From: Asticcacaulis sp. AC460
Lineage (GTDB): Bacteria > Pseudomonadota > Alphaproteobacteria > Caulobacterales > Caulobacteraceae
DNA length: 64,000 nucleotides
Direction of reading: 5' to 3'
Assembly (NCBI RefSeq): GCF_000495795.1
Contig: NZ_AWGD01000011.1
Coordinates: 1-64,000 of the forward strand
The notes below the pieces were generated by a model, which saw only the letters and a program-made list of their open reading frames with translations, ran no database searches and had not been told where the DNA came from. The position numbers and the translations under genes are program-made. Shown here piece after piece: positions 42,919 through 51,761 of the stretch; the stretch's first letter is position 1, and every line of letters starts with the position of its first letter.

Positions 42919-45417
42919 TCACCCCACCTTCAGCGTTACCTTCCCGGCTTTCAGCCCCTCCGCCGAAGCCGTCACAATCACCGCCCCCGCGTCCTTCCCG
43001 GCCTGAACAATCGCGCTGCACAGGCTGTTGAACGCCTTGCGCTGAGACGCCTTATCCGGCTCATGGCTGTTCGGATTGCCATTGCCGACCCCGATCACAG
43101 CCCCAGCCCCAGCGACCTCGAACCGGATCAGGTTATCCGCTTTCGGCACCGGCCGGCCCTTGGCGTCGACCACCTCAGCCCGCAGAACCGCCACATCGCG
43201 CCCATCCGCCAACAACCCGGTCCGATCCGCCGTCAACACCACCCGCGCCGGCGCACCCGCCGTCTCGCGCTTGTCCTTCAACACCACCTTGCCCTTATTA
43301 TAGCCGAAGACCTCGATCTTGCCCGGCGCATAGGGCACCGACCATTCCAGGTGCCGGTTGCGCGGCATGGCCTTCTTGCCGGCCGACTTGCCGTTGACGA
43401 ACAGCTCGACCTCTTCGCAGTTGGAATGGGCCCAGACCGCGATCTCCTGGCCCTCCTTACCTTCCCAATTCCAGTGCGGCAGCAGGTGCAGCAGCGGCTC
43501 CGGGCGCCACCAGGCGCGGTAATAATAATAGTTGTCCTTCGGGAAGCCGCAGGTATCGAACACGCCGAACTGCGACGAGATGCTGGGCCATTCCGAGAAC
43601 GGCGTCGGCTCGCCGCGATAGTCGAACCCGGTCCAGATAAACCCGCCGGCCATGTACGACTTGTCGGCCGCATGGCTCCACCAGGTCTCGGCGGTGGTCG
43701 CCCACCACGGCGCCGTGGTGTCGTAGGCCGGGACGATGTGCCCCGGCGCATCCAGCACATACTCACCCCGCGTCGAGACGGTCGAGGCCGTCTCCGACCC
43801 GATCAGCGGGATTTTCGGATACTTGGCGTGGAACTCGTCGATCAGATGGGTGCGGTAGTTGAAGCCGATGACATCGACCACATTGGTCACGCCGTAGCCA
43901 TAGCCATTATCCATGGCGTAGGTGACCCCGCGCGTCGGATCCAGTTCCTTGCACAGCCGCTTCATGGTCCTGGCGACCACAGCGCCGCGATCGGTGCCCT
44001 GCTGCGGCTCTTCGTTACCGATCGACCACAGGATGACGGACGGGTGGTTGCGGTCGCGCAGGATCATGGTGCGCAGATCGTCCAGCCCCTGCTGTGACGA
44101 GGTCATGGTGCGGGTCTCGTCGATGACCAGCAGGCCCAGTTCGTCGCAGGCATCCAGCACTTCCGGCGTCGGTGGATTGTGCGAGGCGCGGTAGGCGTTG
44201 CAACCCATCTCCTTCAACAGCTTCAGGCGATAATACTGCAGGGCGTCGGGCATGGCGGCACCGACCCCGGCATGGTCCTGGTGGTTGCAGGTGCCCTTGA
44301 GCTTCAGATGCTTGCCATTCAGGAAGAAGCCCTGTTCGGCGTCGAACTTCACATCGCGGAAGCCAAAACGGGTGGAGACGCTGTCGACGATCTTGCCGGC
44401 CTCATCGCCGAGCGTCGCTTCCACGGTGTAAAGGAACGGATCCTCGACCGACCAAAGATGCGGCTCTGCGATATGCTGGGTCAGATCGATCTCCGCTTCG
44501 TCCCACGGCTTCAGTTCCACCCACACGGCGGCAACCTTTTTCGACCAGTCCAAGCCTTCGGGCAGCGGAACGACGGCCCCGGCGTCGACCAGAACCTTGC
44601 GTGTCTGGTCGGAGGCATTCCTGACCTTCACCTGGACCGCGACCGTGCCATCCGTCGCCGGCCGCACCCGGACGCCATAGGGCGGGATGTGAACCGCATC
44701 CGTCTTCACCAGCCAGACATGGCGATAGATGCCGGCGCCCTCATAGAACCAGCCCTCGCCCAGCGAGGCATCGACGCGCACCGCCACGACATTGGGCTTG
44801 TCGTCGGTATTCAGGAAATCGGTAATGTCGATGTTGATGGGCGTATAGCCGCCCTGGTGCTCGCGGACGATATAGCCGTTGACCGTGACGACGGCGCTGC
44901 GGAAGACGCCGTCGAAGTGCAGCGAAATGCGCTTGCCGGCATCGGCCTTATCCAGGCTGAAACTCTTGCGATACCAGCCGACCGAAGTCTCCGGATACTC
45001 GCGTCCCAGCGGCTTGAAACCGTGATTGGCGGCCGGGTCCCAGACCTCGCCGCGCTCATTGGGTTTCAGTTCGGAAGCCTTCGGATTCGGTACGAACGGA
45101 AGTTCGACCGCCCAGTCGTGCGGCAGGTTCAGTTCCCGCCAACCGGAATCGTCGAACCCGGCCTGGGTGGCCTTGCCGGAATCCGGCCCCTGCTTGGCAT
45201 AGGTGCGTTGATCCAGGCCGAAGCCGAAATCCTTCTCGCCATCATGCAGGTGGCCAAAGGCGAACCGCCAGCCGTCGTCGAACAGGATACGCTGCCGGGG
45301 GCCATTGTCGGCCGGCTTCGGCGATGGCGAGTAAGGTTGAGCCTTGGCGGAAGCAGCCGGCACGGCGGCGGCGATAGCGGCGGTGGCCAGCAGATGGCGT
45401 CGGTTGAGTTCCAGCAT
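42919..45417 (-). CDS. Tat-exported GH2 beta-galactosidase
   Basis: An 832-aa glycoside hydrolase family 2 enzyme with a twin-arginine leader (NRRHLLATAAIAAAVPAASA). Domains run sugar-binding (about 45-220), Ig-like, TIM barrel (about 320-620) and C-terminal Ig-like domains including a DUF4982-type WNWEGKEGQEIAVWAHSN segment. Acid/base Glu469 in WSIGNEEP and nucleophile Glu542 in LIGSETAS are visible; GTCNHQDHAG and RASHNPPTPEVLDACDELG are classical beta-galactosidase blocks. GAGGG precedes the ATG at 45417. Downstream of the receptor/FecR/FecI/GH53 genes, it should remove galactose from galacto-oligosaccharides in the periplasm. Confidence 0.9.
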   Translation of the reverse strand: MLELNRRHLLATAAIAAAVPAASAKAQPYSPSPKPADNGPRQRILFDDGWRFAFGHLHDGEKDFGFGLDQRTYAKQGPDSGKATQAGFDDSGWRELNLPHDWAVELPFVPNPKASELKPNERGEVWDPAANHGFKPLGREYPETSVGWYRKSFSLDKADAGKRISLHFDGVFRSAVVTVNGYIVREHQGGYTPINIDITDFLNTDDKPNVVAVRVDASLGEGWFYEGAGIYRHVWLVKTDAVHIPPYGVRVRPATDGTVAVQVKVRNASDQTRKVLVDAGAVVPLPEGLDWSKKVAAVWVELKPWDEAEIDLTQHIAEPHLWSVEDPFLYTVEATLGDEAGKIVDSVSTRFGFRDVKFDAEQGFFLNGKHLKLKGTCNHQDHAGVGAAMPDALQYYRLKLLKEMGCNAYRASHNPPTPEVLDACDELGLLVIDETRTMTSSQQGLDDLRTMILRDRNHPSVILWSIGNEEPQQGTDRGAVVARTMKRLCKELDPTRGVTYAMDNGYGYGVTNVVDVIGFNYRTHLIDEFHAKYPKIPLIGSETASTVSTRGEYVLDAPGHIVPAYDTTAPWWATTAETWWSHAADKSYMAGGFIWTGFDYRGEPTPFSEWPSISSQFGVFDTCGFPKDNYYYYRAWWRPEPLLHLLPHWNWEGKEGQEIAVWAHSNCEEVELFVNGKSAGKKAMPRNRHLEWSVPYAPGKIEVFGYNKGKVVLKDKRETAGAPARVVLTADRTGLLADGRDVAVLRAEVVDAKGRPVPKADNLIRFEVAGAGAVIGVGNGNPNSHEPDKASQRKAFNSLCSAIVQAGKDAGAVIVTASAEGLKAGKVTLKVG

Positions 45418-45450
45418 GGCATTTCCCTCATTTGGCTTTTTTGTCGGATA

Positions 45451-45486
45451 AAAAAGAACCGGAGCCCGACACAAGTCAAGCTCCGG
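45451..45486 (-). terminator. Terminator/attenuator between TonB receptor and GH2 gene
   Basis: Minus strand: CCGGAGC / GCTCCGG stem with a 14-nt loop, then TTCTTTTTTAT. It lies 34 bp before the GH2 start, so most receptor transcripts may stop here and GH2 may be expressed at lower level or from its own promoter. Confidence 0.7.
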
Positions 45487-45559
45487 CCAGTGGAGACTCT
45501 TCGGGAGAAGAGGGATCGAGTTCTGAAGGGTGAGGTACGCATAGACGGCTTCCTCAAGC

Positions 45560-45625
45560 TCCCTCCTCCCTACGAAGTGGGGAGGGGGACCCCGAAGGGG
45601 TGGAGGGGTATCTTTGGGTGTCCCC
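45560..45625. repeat. Half-copy GC repeat (copy 7)
   Basis: CTCCTCCCTACGAAGTGGGGAGGGGGACC, then CCGAAGGGGTGGAGGGGTATCTTT. Nearly the same as the copy at 32968-33032 and one arm of the palindrome at 21623. Confidence 0.75.
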
Positions 45626-45655
45626 TCCTACCAAGCCTCAATTCCATCTAAGGCC

Positions 45656-48565
45656 TTAGTACTTCACCGTCACGTCGAACAGGAAGCGGCGACCGTAGTA
45701 ATCATTCCGCAGCAGACGGTCTTCCTTGTTGTCGTAATAGGCCCGCAGCGGCGTATCCAGCAGGTTGGCCGCCTGTACCCGAAACGAGATCCGGCTGTTC
45801 AGCGCGTAAGATGCACTGGCATCCAACGTCGTTTCCGGCGCGACCCGGGCCAGGGCGCTCGAATCCCAGCCATAAATGGCGGTATAGGCGCTGTGGTAAC
45901 GCGCGCCCAGACGGGCATCGAGGGTGCCGTTGCTGTACCACAGGTCCACGGTCGCGGTCGTCTTGGCCACCCCGTTCATCGGCAGCGGATTGTTCGACGG
46001 AACGAACTCCTCGATGTCGGAATCGACCAGGGCCAGGTTCGAATAGATGCCGAACTTCTCAAAACCCGGAATGAAGCTGAACGGGGTCTGATAGGTCAGT
46101 TCCACACCCGCGATATAGCCGCTGTCGTCCTTGTTGACCGGCGAGATCAGGGTGTAGGTATTGCCGTTGATGGTCTCGCTGCGCTGGTTGTAGCCGACAT
46201 AGTTATCGACCTGCTTGTAGTAGCCGGCGACGGCGAACAGGGCGTCACGGTTGAAGTACCACTCATACGACGCATCGAACTGGGTCGCTTCGAACGGCTT
46301 CAGGTATGGGTTGCCGGCGGAACCGGTGAACGGCGCGGTCGGCGAGATCGAACGATTGGCCTTCAGCTCGTTCAGCGGCGGACGCGACAGGACGCGCGCG
46401 GCGCCCAGCTTCAGGTAGGCGCCGTCGCCCAGGTCGAAGCGGGCCGCAGCACTCGGCAGCAGTTTGGTGTAGTCCCGGCCGCCCTTGGCGGTGACGGCGA
46501 CCAGCGGGTAGAAGGCCCAGTTGCCCTGGATGTCCTGGAACCAGCCCCCGCCCGAACGGCTTTCACCGGCGCTTTCGCTGCTCACGGACACGGCGCGCAG
46601 GCCGATATTACCGTTGACCGGGGTCCCGGCGAAGGTGGTGTCGTAATAGCCTTCGATATAGGCTTCGGCGACCTTTTCCTGAACCTCGGAATTGAAGTTC
46701 ACCGACTTGGGATCAAAGTCCAGGGCGCCGGCGCCATAGGCCGCCGTGACCAGCTTGTCGAAATCGCCATCCAGCAGCGACGGCACGTCGAAGTTCTTGA
46801 ACGTGTAGTGGGTGAACAGGTTCGACGGCAGGGTCGTCACGCCCGGCAGGTGACCCGCCTGGCCGTCATTGCCGCTGCTGTCCGACTTGGTGCGGTCGGC
46901 CAGGCGCAGGCCGAACTGCACCGAGGTCCAGAAGCCGTCGTCCATATGGCGGCGGAAATCCAGCGAGGCCGAACCCAGTTCGTCGCGCAGGCGGCCCGGC
47001 GAATAGGCGCCCATCACCCATTCGATGCTCTGGCTGGCGTCCTGGGGCTGGGTCGAGACGTGGATGAAGGGATCATCGCCGTCCAGGCGCCAGGTGGTGG
47101 TGGCCGGATAGTAGCGCATTTCCACGGCCTGCCACAGGTTGCTGCGTTCGGCCTTGGAGTAGGAGATATCGGCCGTGGCGGTCCAGGCGCCTTCGGTCCA
47201 CTTGCCGTTCAGGCCCGTGACGATCAGGTCCTTGTCTTCGCTGTATTCGGCGATGACATTGGTGATTTCGCTGTACGAGGTCGTGGCGCCGACCAGGTCG
47301 CCGCCGACGATGACCGGATTGATATAGCCACCGGCATTGCCGCCGTCCCAGTTGCCCCAGTTGCCGTCGAACCATTGCTGGTTCTGGTGTTCGGAAATCT
47401 TGAACTTCGAATACAGCAGGTCATAGGTCAGTTCGAAAAACTCGCTCGGCTTCCACTGAAAGCCGGTCGACAGGCTGTAGCGGTCCGAAGTCAGGAACTT
47501 GGCTTCGGAGGCCGCGCCCCACGGCGTCGGCACGTCGGGACCGTTGGCGACGATCGGGCCGGTATTGTTGGCCGGACGGATCTTGTCGTCGTTATAGCCC
47601 CAGCCCTGGAAGGACTCGTAGCCGTTCTTCTGCTGCTGGGCGGTGACGCCCAGGACGAAGGCGAATTCGGGCGAAAGCTTCTTCACCAACGAACCCGACC
47701 CGCGATAGCCCAGTCCGTCATAGCCCGGGAAGGCCGTGCCGCCGTCATAATAGACGACGCCGGCGCGGGCGACGATTTCCGGACCGCGATAATCGAGCGG
47801 GCGGATGGTCTGGATGTCGACCGTGCCGGAAATACCGCCGGCCAGCAGCTTGGCTTCCGACGACTTGTAGACGCTGACGCCAGACACGACTTCGGAAGGA
47901 TAGATTTCCCAGCGGACGTTACGGTCCGGTTCGGACGAGGCGACTTCGCGGCCGTTGACGGTGCCCAGAACCATGCGCGGACCGATGCCCCGGATGGCGG
48001 CCTGGCTGTCATTGCCGCGGTCGCGGGTGGTGTTGACGCCCGGCAGGCGGGCCAGGGATTCGGCGATGGTGACGTCGGGCAGGACGCCGATGTCTTTCGA
48101 AGCGATCACTTCGACCACACCGGTTTCACGGCGCTTGGTGTCCAGCGCGTCGCGCAGCGACTTGCGCATGCCGACGACGACGACGGCGTCACCGGCATCG
48201 GCCGGGGCGTCGACAGCCGCCGGCGCGGCACTGTCCGGCGCCGACTGCATCGAAGCGCGGACGATGACAGCCGAATTGCCGTCCTGGGTCCGGACATTGA
48301 GGCCCGTACCGGCGACCAGCTTGGTCAGGGCCGTGTCGACCCGCAGGTTGCCTTGCAGGGCGTTGGTGCGGACGCCGCGCAGGTCGTCGGCTGAGGCCAG
48401 CACCTGCAGGCCCGACTGCTGGGCGAACTGCGGCACGGCCGTGACGGCGTCCTGGGCGGGAATGTTGAAGGTCTTGGTGGCCTGGGCATAGGCGGGGGCG
48501 GCCAGGACGGCGACCGCCGCGGACGCCATCAGCGCGCTGCGCAGACCGGTGTGCAAATAGGACAT
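45656..48565 (-). CDS. TonB-dependent receptor with N-terminal STN signalling domain (galacto-oligosaccharide type)
   Basis: A 969-aa outer-membrane receptor of the FecA-like transducer class. Signal peptide 1-27 (ending AYAQA), STN domain about 30-103 (FNIPAQDAVTAVPQFAQQSG ... LTKLVAGTGLNV), Ala/Asp linker, TonB box VVVVGMRKSLRDAL, plug with SKDIGVLPDVTIAESLARLPG and IRGIGPRMVLGTVNGRE, then a barrel ending FLFDVTVKY. The plug type is that of carbohydrate receptors of Caulobacterales and Xanthomonads. The STN domain contacts the FecR protein encoded 120 bp upstream. Its own promoter matches those of GH53 and fecI. Likely ligand: galactan oligomers, by context. Confidence 0.93.
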   Translation of the reverse strand: MSYLHTGLRSALMASAAVAVLAAPAYAQATKTFNIPAQDAVTAVPQFAQQSGLQVLASADDLRGVRTNALQGNLRVDTALTKLVAGTGLNVRTQDGNSAVIVRASMQSAPDSAAPAAVDAPADAGDAVVVVGMRKSLRDALDTKRRETGVVEVIASKDIGVLPDVTIAESLARLPGVNTTRDRGNDSQAAIRGIGPRMVLGTVNGREVASSEPDRNVRWEIYPSEVVSGVSVYKSSEAKLLAGGISGTVDIQTIRPLDYRGPEIVARAGVVYYDGGTAFPGYDGLGYRGSGSLVKKLSPEFAFVLGVTAQQQKNGYESFQGWGYNDDKIRPANNTGPIVANGPDVPTPWGAASEAKFLTSDRYSLSTGFQWKPSEFFELTYDLLYSKFKISEHQNQQWFDGNWGNWDGGNAGGYINPVIVGGDLVGATTSYSEITNVIAEYSEDKDLIVTGLNGKWTEGAWTATADISYSKAERSNLWQAVEMRYYPATTTWRLDGDDPFIHVSTQPQDASQSIEWVMGAYSPGRLRDELGSASLDFRRHMDDGFWTSVQFGLRLADRTKSDSSGNDGQAGHLPGVTTLPSNLFTHYTFKNFDVPSLLDGDFDKLVTAAYGAGALDFDPKSVNFNSEVQEKVAEAYIEGYYDTTFAGTPVNGNIGLRAVSVSSESAGESRSGGGWFQDIQGNWAFYPLVAVTAKGGRDYTKLLPSAAARFDLGDGAYLKLGAARVLSRPPLNELKANRSISPTAPFTGSAGNPYLKPFEATQFDASYEWYFNRDALFAVAGYYKQVDNYVGYNQRSETINGNTYTLISPVNKDDSGYIAGVELTYQTPFSFIPGFEKFGIYSNLALVDSDIEEFVPSNNPLPMNGVAKTTATVDLWYSNGTLDARLGARYHSAYTAIYGWDSSALARVAPETTLDASASYALNSRISFRVQAANLLDTPLRAYYDNKEDRLLRNDYYGRRFLFDVTVKY

Positions 48566-48632
48566 GAGTTAGGCTCCCTGTGTTCTGTAGATTTGTTTTA
48601 TCAAAGGGCGCTTTTCGGCCCCCTACAGACAC

Positions 48633-48659
48633 AGATGCGGCGCTGAATTTTTTCCGCCG
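48633..48659 (-). promoter_or_regulatory. Candidate ECF promoter of the STN-type TonB receptor
   Basis: Minus strand: CGGCGGAAA at the -35 position and CATCT at the -10, 13 nt between GGAAA and CATCT, followed by GTCTG. The spacing and both elements match those before GH53 and fecI. The start codon is about 68 bp downstream. Confidence 0.65.
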
Positions 48660-48685
48660 GATTTGTACTACTTTTTGTTCACCGG

Positions 48686-49672
48686 CTATCTGGCAGCCGA
48701 AACTGTGCCAATTATGATACGGTCTTCGCCGATGCTGACCGGCACGTCCAGGGCGACCTGGACCGCCCGGACGAAGCTTTCCGGCTGGTCGACCTGGAAC
48801 CCGCCGACCAGTTCGGCGCTTCGCAGAGCCGGATCGGCGATGATGATTTCGCGGTCATTATAGCGGTTGAACTCGGCCACGGCTTCGGACAGGGCCGTGC
48901 TGTTCAGCATGACCTGACGGTCGCGCCAGGCCAGCTTGCGTTCGACCTCTTCCGGGTGGTGCGTCGACTGAATGGCATCCTGCGCCGGCACGAAGGCCTC
49001 GGCGCCCGCCGTCAGGGTGACGCGTCGCGATGGATCCTTGATGCTCCATGCCTCGACCACGCCCTCGGTGACCAGGACATCGGCCCCTCCGTCATGCCGG
49101 CGAACGCTGAAGGCCGTACCCACCGCGCGCACGCGGATATCGCCCGCTGTCACCACAAAAGGCGCATCGGGATTCTTGGCGACCTGGAACCAGGCCTCAC
49201 CCTTGACCAGGTCGACATGGCGCATGTCGTCCTTCATGGCGACGTCTATGCGGCTGTCGGTATTGACGGCGGCCATGGACCGGTCTTCCAGCGGCACGTT
49301 ACGCAGCTCGCCGTGGCCGGTTTCCAGGGTCACCCGGCCCAGCAGGGTCACGCCCACCGCGGCCGCACCGGCGACAGAGGCCGCCATGGCCCCGCCCAGC
49401 ACGTAGCGCCGCGTCCGCTCGGCCTTGCGCCGCTTGAGCTGGGCCGCCACCTCGCGCCCGGCGAGGCCGGAACCATGGGTCAGTACCTGGGCGCGGTCCA
49501 GCAGGATCCAGGCGGCTTCGGCACGTAGATAGGCGCCGGCATGGCGCGCATCGGCGTCATGCCAGGCCAGGAACTCGGCACGCACGGCGTCGTCGGGCTG
49601 CGCATACATGCGCGCCACCCAGGCCGAAGCCTGCGCCTCCACCAGCGACTCAGTCTGCGGCTTGGGCGGCAT
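48686..49672 (-). CDS. fecR: FecR-family anti-sigma/sigma-regulator
   Basis: A 328-aa inner-membrane regulator. The cytoplasmic N-terminal domain has the FecR_N layout (ASAWVARMYAQPDDAVRAEFLAWHDAD..HAGAYLRAEAAW), one transmembrane helix covers about residues 92-112 (VLGGAMAASVAGAAAVGVTLL) and the periplasmic FecR domain spans about 115-255 (GHGELRNVPLEDRSMAAVNTDS, HVDLVKGEAWFQV, VRAVGTAFSVR). A C-terminal secretin/TonB-like (DUF4974) region ends the protein (FNRYNDREIIIADP). It relays receptor occupancy to the sigma factor. Its start overlaps the fecI gene by 23 bp. Confidence 0.93.
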   Translation of the reverse strand: MPPKPQTESLVEAQASAWVARMYAQPDDAVRAEFLAWHDADARHAGAYLRAEAAWILLDRAQVLTHGSGLAGREVAAQLKRRKAERTRRYVLGGAMAASVAGAAAVGVTLLGRVTLETGHGELRNVPLEDRSMAAVNTDSRIDVAMKDDMRHVDLVKGEAWFQVAKNPDAPFVVTAGDIRVRAVGTAFSVRRHDGGADVLVTEGVVEAWSIKDPSRRVTLTAGAEAFVPAQDAIQSTHHPEEVERKLAWRDRQVMLNSTALSEAVAEFNRYNDREIIIADPALRSAELVGGFQVDQPESFVRAVQVALDVPVSIGEDRIIIGTVSAAR

Positions 49673-50237
49673 GCACGCTCCCGAAGGCAGCGACAGCTGC
49701 GGGTTTGGACGTCATGGCCATACGCTGAAGGATAAGGCTCAAACCGCGAGCCGTTTCTTTTTCGACGACGTTCTCGGTCAGGGACAGGGCCCGCGCCGTT
49801 TCCGCCTGCGACAAACCATGGACCTTGCGCAGTTCGAACACGTTGCGGCAGCGCTCGGGCAGGCCCTTGATCAGCTCCAGCACCCGATCCAGCTCGGCGC
49901 GCGACGAAGCGCACGCTTCTGGATTGGGAGTGTGGTCGGCAACGCCCAGCTCGTCGATATTCTGCACGGTCATGATCGACACCACGCGGTTACGGCGGAC
50001 CTGCTCCAGGACGATGTTGCGCGCCGAGCGGAACAGATAGGACCGCGGGTCGGCGATATGGTCGACCCGGTCCATCCGCAACAGGCGGCAATAGACTTCC
50101 TGGACGATATCATCGAGCTCATCGGCTTTGACACCCAAACGTCGGAGCCACAGGCGCAGGTCATGCTCGTGCGGCAGGATTTGTGTTGCGACAAAGGCCA
50201 GCAGGACCTGACGCTTCTCCCCGGATGAGAAGGTCAT
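49650..50237 (-). CDS. fecI: FecI-type ECF sigma factor
   Basis: A 195-aa extracytoplasmic-function sigma factor. Sigma region 2 is seen as LRLWLRRLGVKADELDDIVQEVYCRLL...DPRSYLFRSARNIVLEQ and region 4 as LIKGLPERCRNVFELRKVHGLSQAETARALSLTENVVEKET. The ATG at 50237 is used; the frame reaches 90 bp further but crosses the promoter. It overlaps fecR by 23 bp. It should direct RNA polymerase to the CGGCGGAAA/CRTCT promoters found before itself, GH53 and the receptor (inference). Confidence 0.93.
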   Translation of the reverse strand: MTFSSGEKRQVLLAFVATQILPHEHDLRLWLRRLGVKADELDDIVQEVYCRLLRMDRVDHIADPRSYLFRSARNIVLEQVRRNRVVSIMTVQNIDELGVADHTPNPEACASSRAELDRVLELIKGLPERCRNVFELRKVHGLSQAETARALSLTENVVEKETARGLSLILQRMAMTSKPAAVAAFGSVHAAQAAD

Positions 50238-50259
50238 GGCCGTGCCGCCGTTAAAGCTA

Positions 50260-50286
50260 AGACGCGTGGCATGGGGGTTTCCGCCG
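50260..50286 (-). promoter_or_regulatory. Candidate autoregulatory ECF promoter of fecI
   Basis: Minus strand CGGCGGAAA (50286-50278) and CGTCT (50264-50260), with the same 13-nt spacing as at the receptor and GH53 promoters. The start codon lies 23 bp beyond, giving a leader of about 15 nt. Confidence 0.6.
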
Positions 50287-50339
50287 TTATTTTTGTTATC
50301 GGCGGAATTTATATCATAATTTTGCAATCAAACCAGTCA

Positions 50340-50352
50340 ATTGTACTACAAT
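50340..50352. promoter_or_regulatory. GntR-like palindrome upstream of fecI
   Basis: ATTGTA-C-TACAAT, a perfect 6+1+6 palindrome, touches the end of GH53 and lies 103 bp upstream of fecI. A partial copy, TTGTACTAC (48663-48671), lies just upstream of the receptor promoter. GntR-family operators often have this shape; no regulator gene is nearby. Confidence 0.45.
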
Positions 50353-50353
50353 A

Positions 50354-51697
50354 TCATGGCTGTGTTCTCAGAGTCACGGTCCCAGCGGCCGCCGGTACGG
50401 TAACGCCTTGCGCTTCGGCATCACCGACAGCCGCTTCGGTACCCGCCACGGCAGCGACGATCGCGCTGCCCGGCCGCAGCCAGGCCTTGTAGACGAAACG
50501 GCCGCCGTCCCTGGTCATCGCCACAATCACCCCGCCGGTAAAGTCGCCGGCCAGGTACTGCGCCGGCTGGCCGCTGTCGGCGACGGTAAAAGTCACCTCG
50601 ACCGGCCAGACATAGGACGCTTTCGGCCAATCGATCGCCGGCACGGCCTTGCCCTTGAAATCGAAGAAGGCGGCGTTTTCCCATGACGATCCGGTACCCC
50701 AGCGCGTCTTGCACTTGGTCGACACCCAGGCCGGCTCCCAGTAGACGACGCCGTTGCCGCCGGAATCCATGACCAGCTGCATCAGGTCGTGCATGTATTT
50801 GGCCTGGCCTTCCGGGGTGATCGGATAGCCCGGAAGGATCGAATCGGTCCCCAACAGGTTGCCCATCTCGTCGTTCCAGCCGTCGGTAAAGGCATAGGCG
50901 GTTTCGACCACCACCACCTCCTTGCCGAAGGCGTGGCGGACGCGCTGAATGGTGTCGGCCAGTTGCTGCGTGTCGTATTTCGACCACTTGCGGTAATAGC
51001 TGATGCCAATGACGTCGTAGTCGGTCACTCCGGCTTCGCGGGCGGCGGCGAACCACGGCTCGACATTTTCCGGCTGAGCGATGTGCAGCATGATCTGCGG
51101 CTTGATCGCCGTCTTGGCCGAAGCGTCGCGCACACCCTTGATTCCGGCCTGGAACAGCAATGCGTTACGCTTCCAGTTAATGGGAAGTTTGGCGCCTTCC
51201 CACGACGAGACGATCTCCTTGTTGCTCTCATTGCCGACCTGAACCATGTCGGGCATCAAGCCCTTCGCTTCCAGGTAAGTCAGAGTATCGACGGTAAACC
51301 TATAGAGCGCGTCGGCCTGTTGCTGGTCGCTCATGCCTTCCCAGGCGGCGGGGGCCAGCTGCTTTTCACCGTCGGCCCAGTCGTCGGAATAGTGGAAGTC
51401 GAGCAGGACCTTCTGACCGGAGGCGCGGGCAGCGGCGAGAGTCTTTTCGGCGTCGGCCAGGTTGGAATAGTTCGTCCAGGTCGGGTTGTTCCACAACCGC
51501 ACGCGGACCAGGTTGTGGCCGGATTTTGCGAAGATCTTATAGGGATCGGTCTCGCCGGCGTAGCTGTATCTGGCGCCGCAGTCCTGCATTTCGTTGACAT
51601 AGGACAGGTCGGCCCCGAACCAGTAGTCGCGGGCGGAGGCGGAGGTCCCGGCCAACAGGGCCAGCAGGGACAGGGTGGTGAGGGGAATGTGTTTCAT
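50354..51697 (-). CDS. GH53 arabinogalactan endo-beta-1,4-galactanase
   Basis: A 447-aa secreted endo-galactanase. The signal peptide is residues 1-22 (LSLLALLAGTSASA). The TIM barrel holds GADLSYVNEMQDCG, LVRVRLWNNPTW, DFHYSDDWADG, the acid/base Glu157 in QVGNESNKEI and the nucleophile Glu265 in VVVETAYAF. An extra C-terminal beta domain of about 95 residues (YVWPVEVTFTVADSGQPAQYLAG onward) may bind substrate. The ATG at 51697 lies only about 10 bp from the putative -10 element and has no good ribosome site, so the message may be leaderless. It is the first gene of the galactan locus. Confidence 0.92.
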   Translation of the reverse strand: MKHIPLTTLSLLALLAGTSASARDYWFGADLSYVNEMQDCGARYSYAGETDPYKIFAKSGHNLVRVRLWNNPTWTNYSNLADAEKTLAAARASGQKVLLDFHYSDDWADGEKQLAPAAWEGMSDQQQADALYRFTVDTLTYLEAKGLMPDMVQVGNESNKEIVSSWEGAKLPINWKRNALLFQAGIKGVRDASAKTAIKPQIMLHIAQPENVEPWFAAAREAGVTDYDVIGISYYRKWSKYDTQQLADTIQRVRHAFGKEVVVVETAYAFTDGWNDEMGNLLGTDSILPGYPITPEGQAKYMHDLMQLVMDSGGNGVVYWEPAWVSTKCKTRWGTGSSWENAAFFDFKGKAVPAIDWPKASYVWPVEVTFTVADSGQPAQYLAGDFTGGVIVAMTRDGGRFVYKAWLRPGSAIVAAVAGTEAAVGDAEAQGVTVPAAAGTVTLRTQP

Positions 51698-51706
51698 ACC
51701 AGACCT

Positions 51707-51733
51707 AGATGTGCGGCCACGATTTTTCCGCCG
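51707..51733 (-). promoter_or_regulatory. Candidate ECF promoter of the GH53 gene
   Basis: Minus strand CGGCGGAAAAA and CATCT with 13 nt between GGAAA and CATCT, followed by GTCTG at the same distance as in the receptor promoter. The two sequences agree at 11 of 11 leading bases and at CATCT/GTCTG. Confidence 0.65.
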
Positions 51734-51761
51734 AAAAGGTAGAAGAGGGTAGGCTTCACCT

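Noticed and set aside
45614-48394. A 926-codon open frame on the plus strand opposite the STN-type TonB receptor
   Set aside because: It is the antisense shadow of a clear receptor gene; its composition (Gly/Arg/Val/Asp-rich, no domain) follows from GC-rich third positions.
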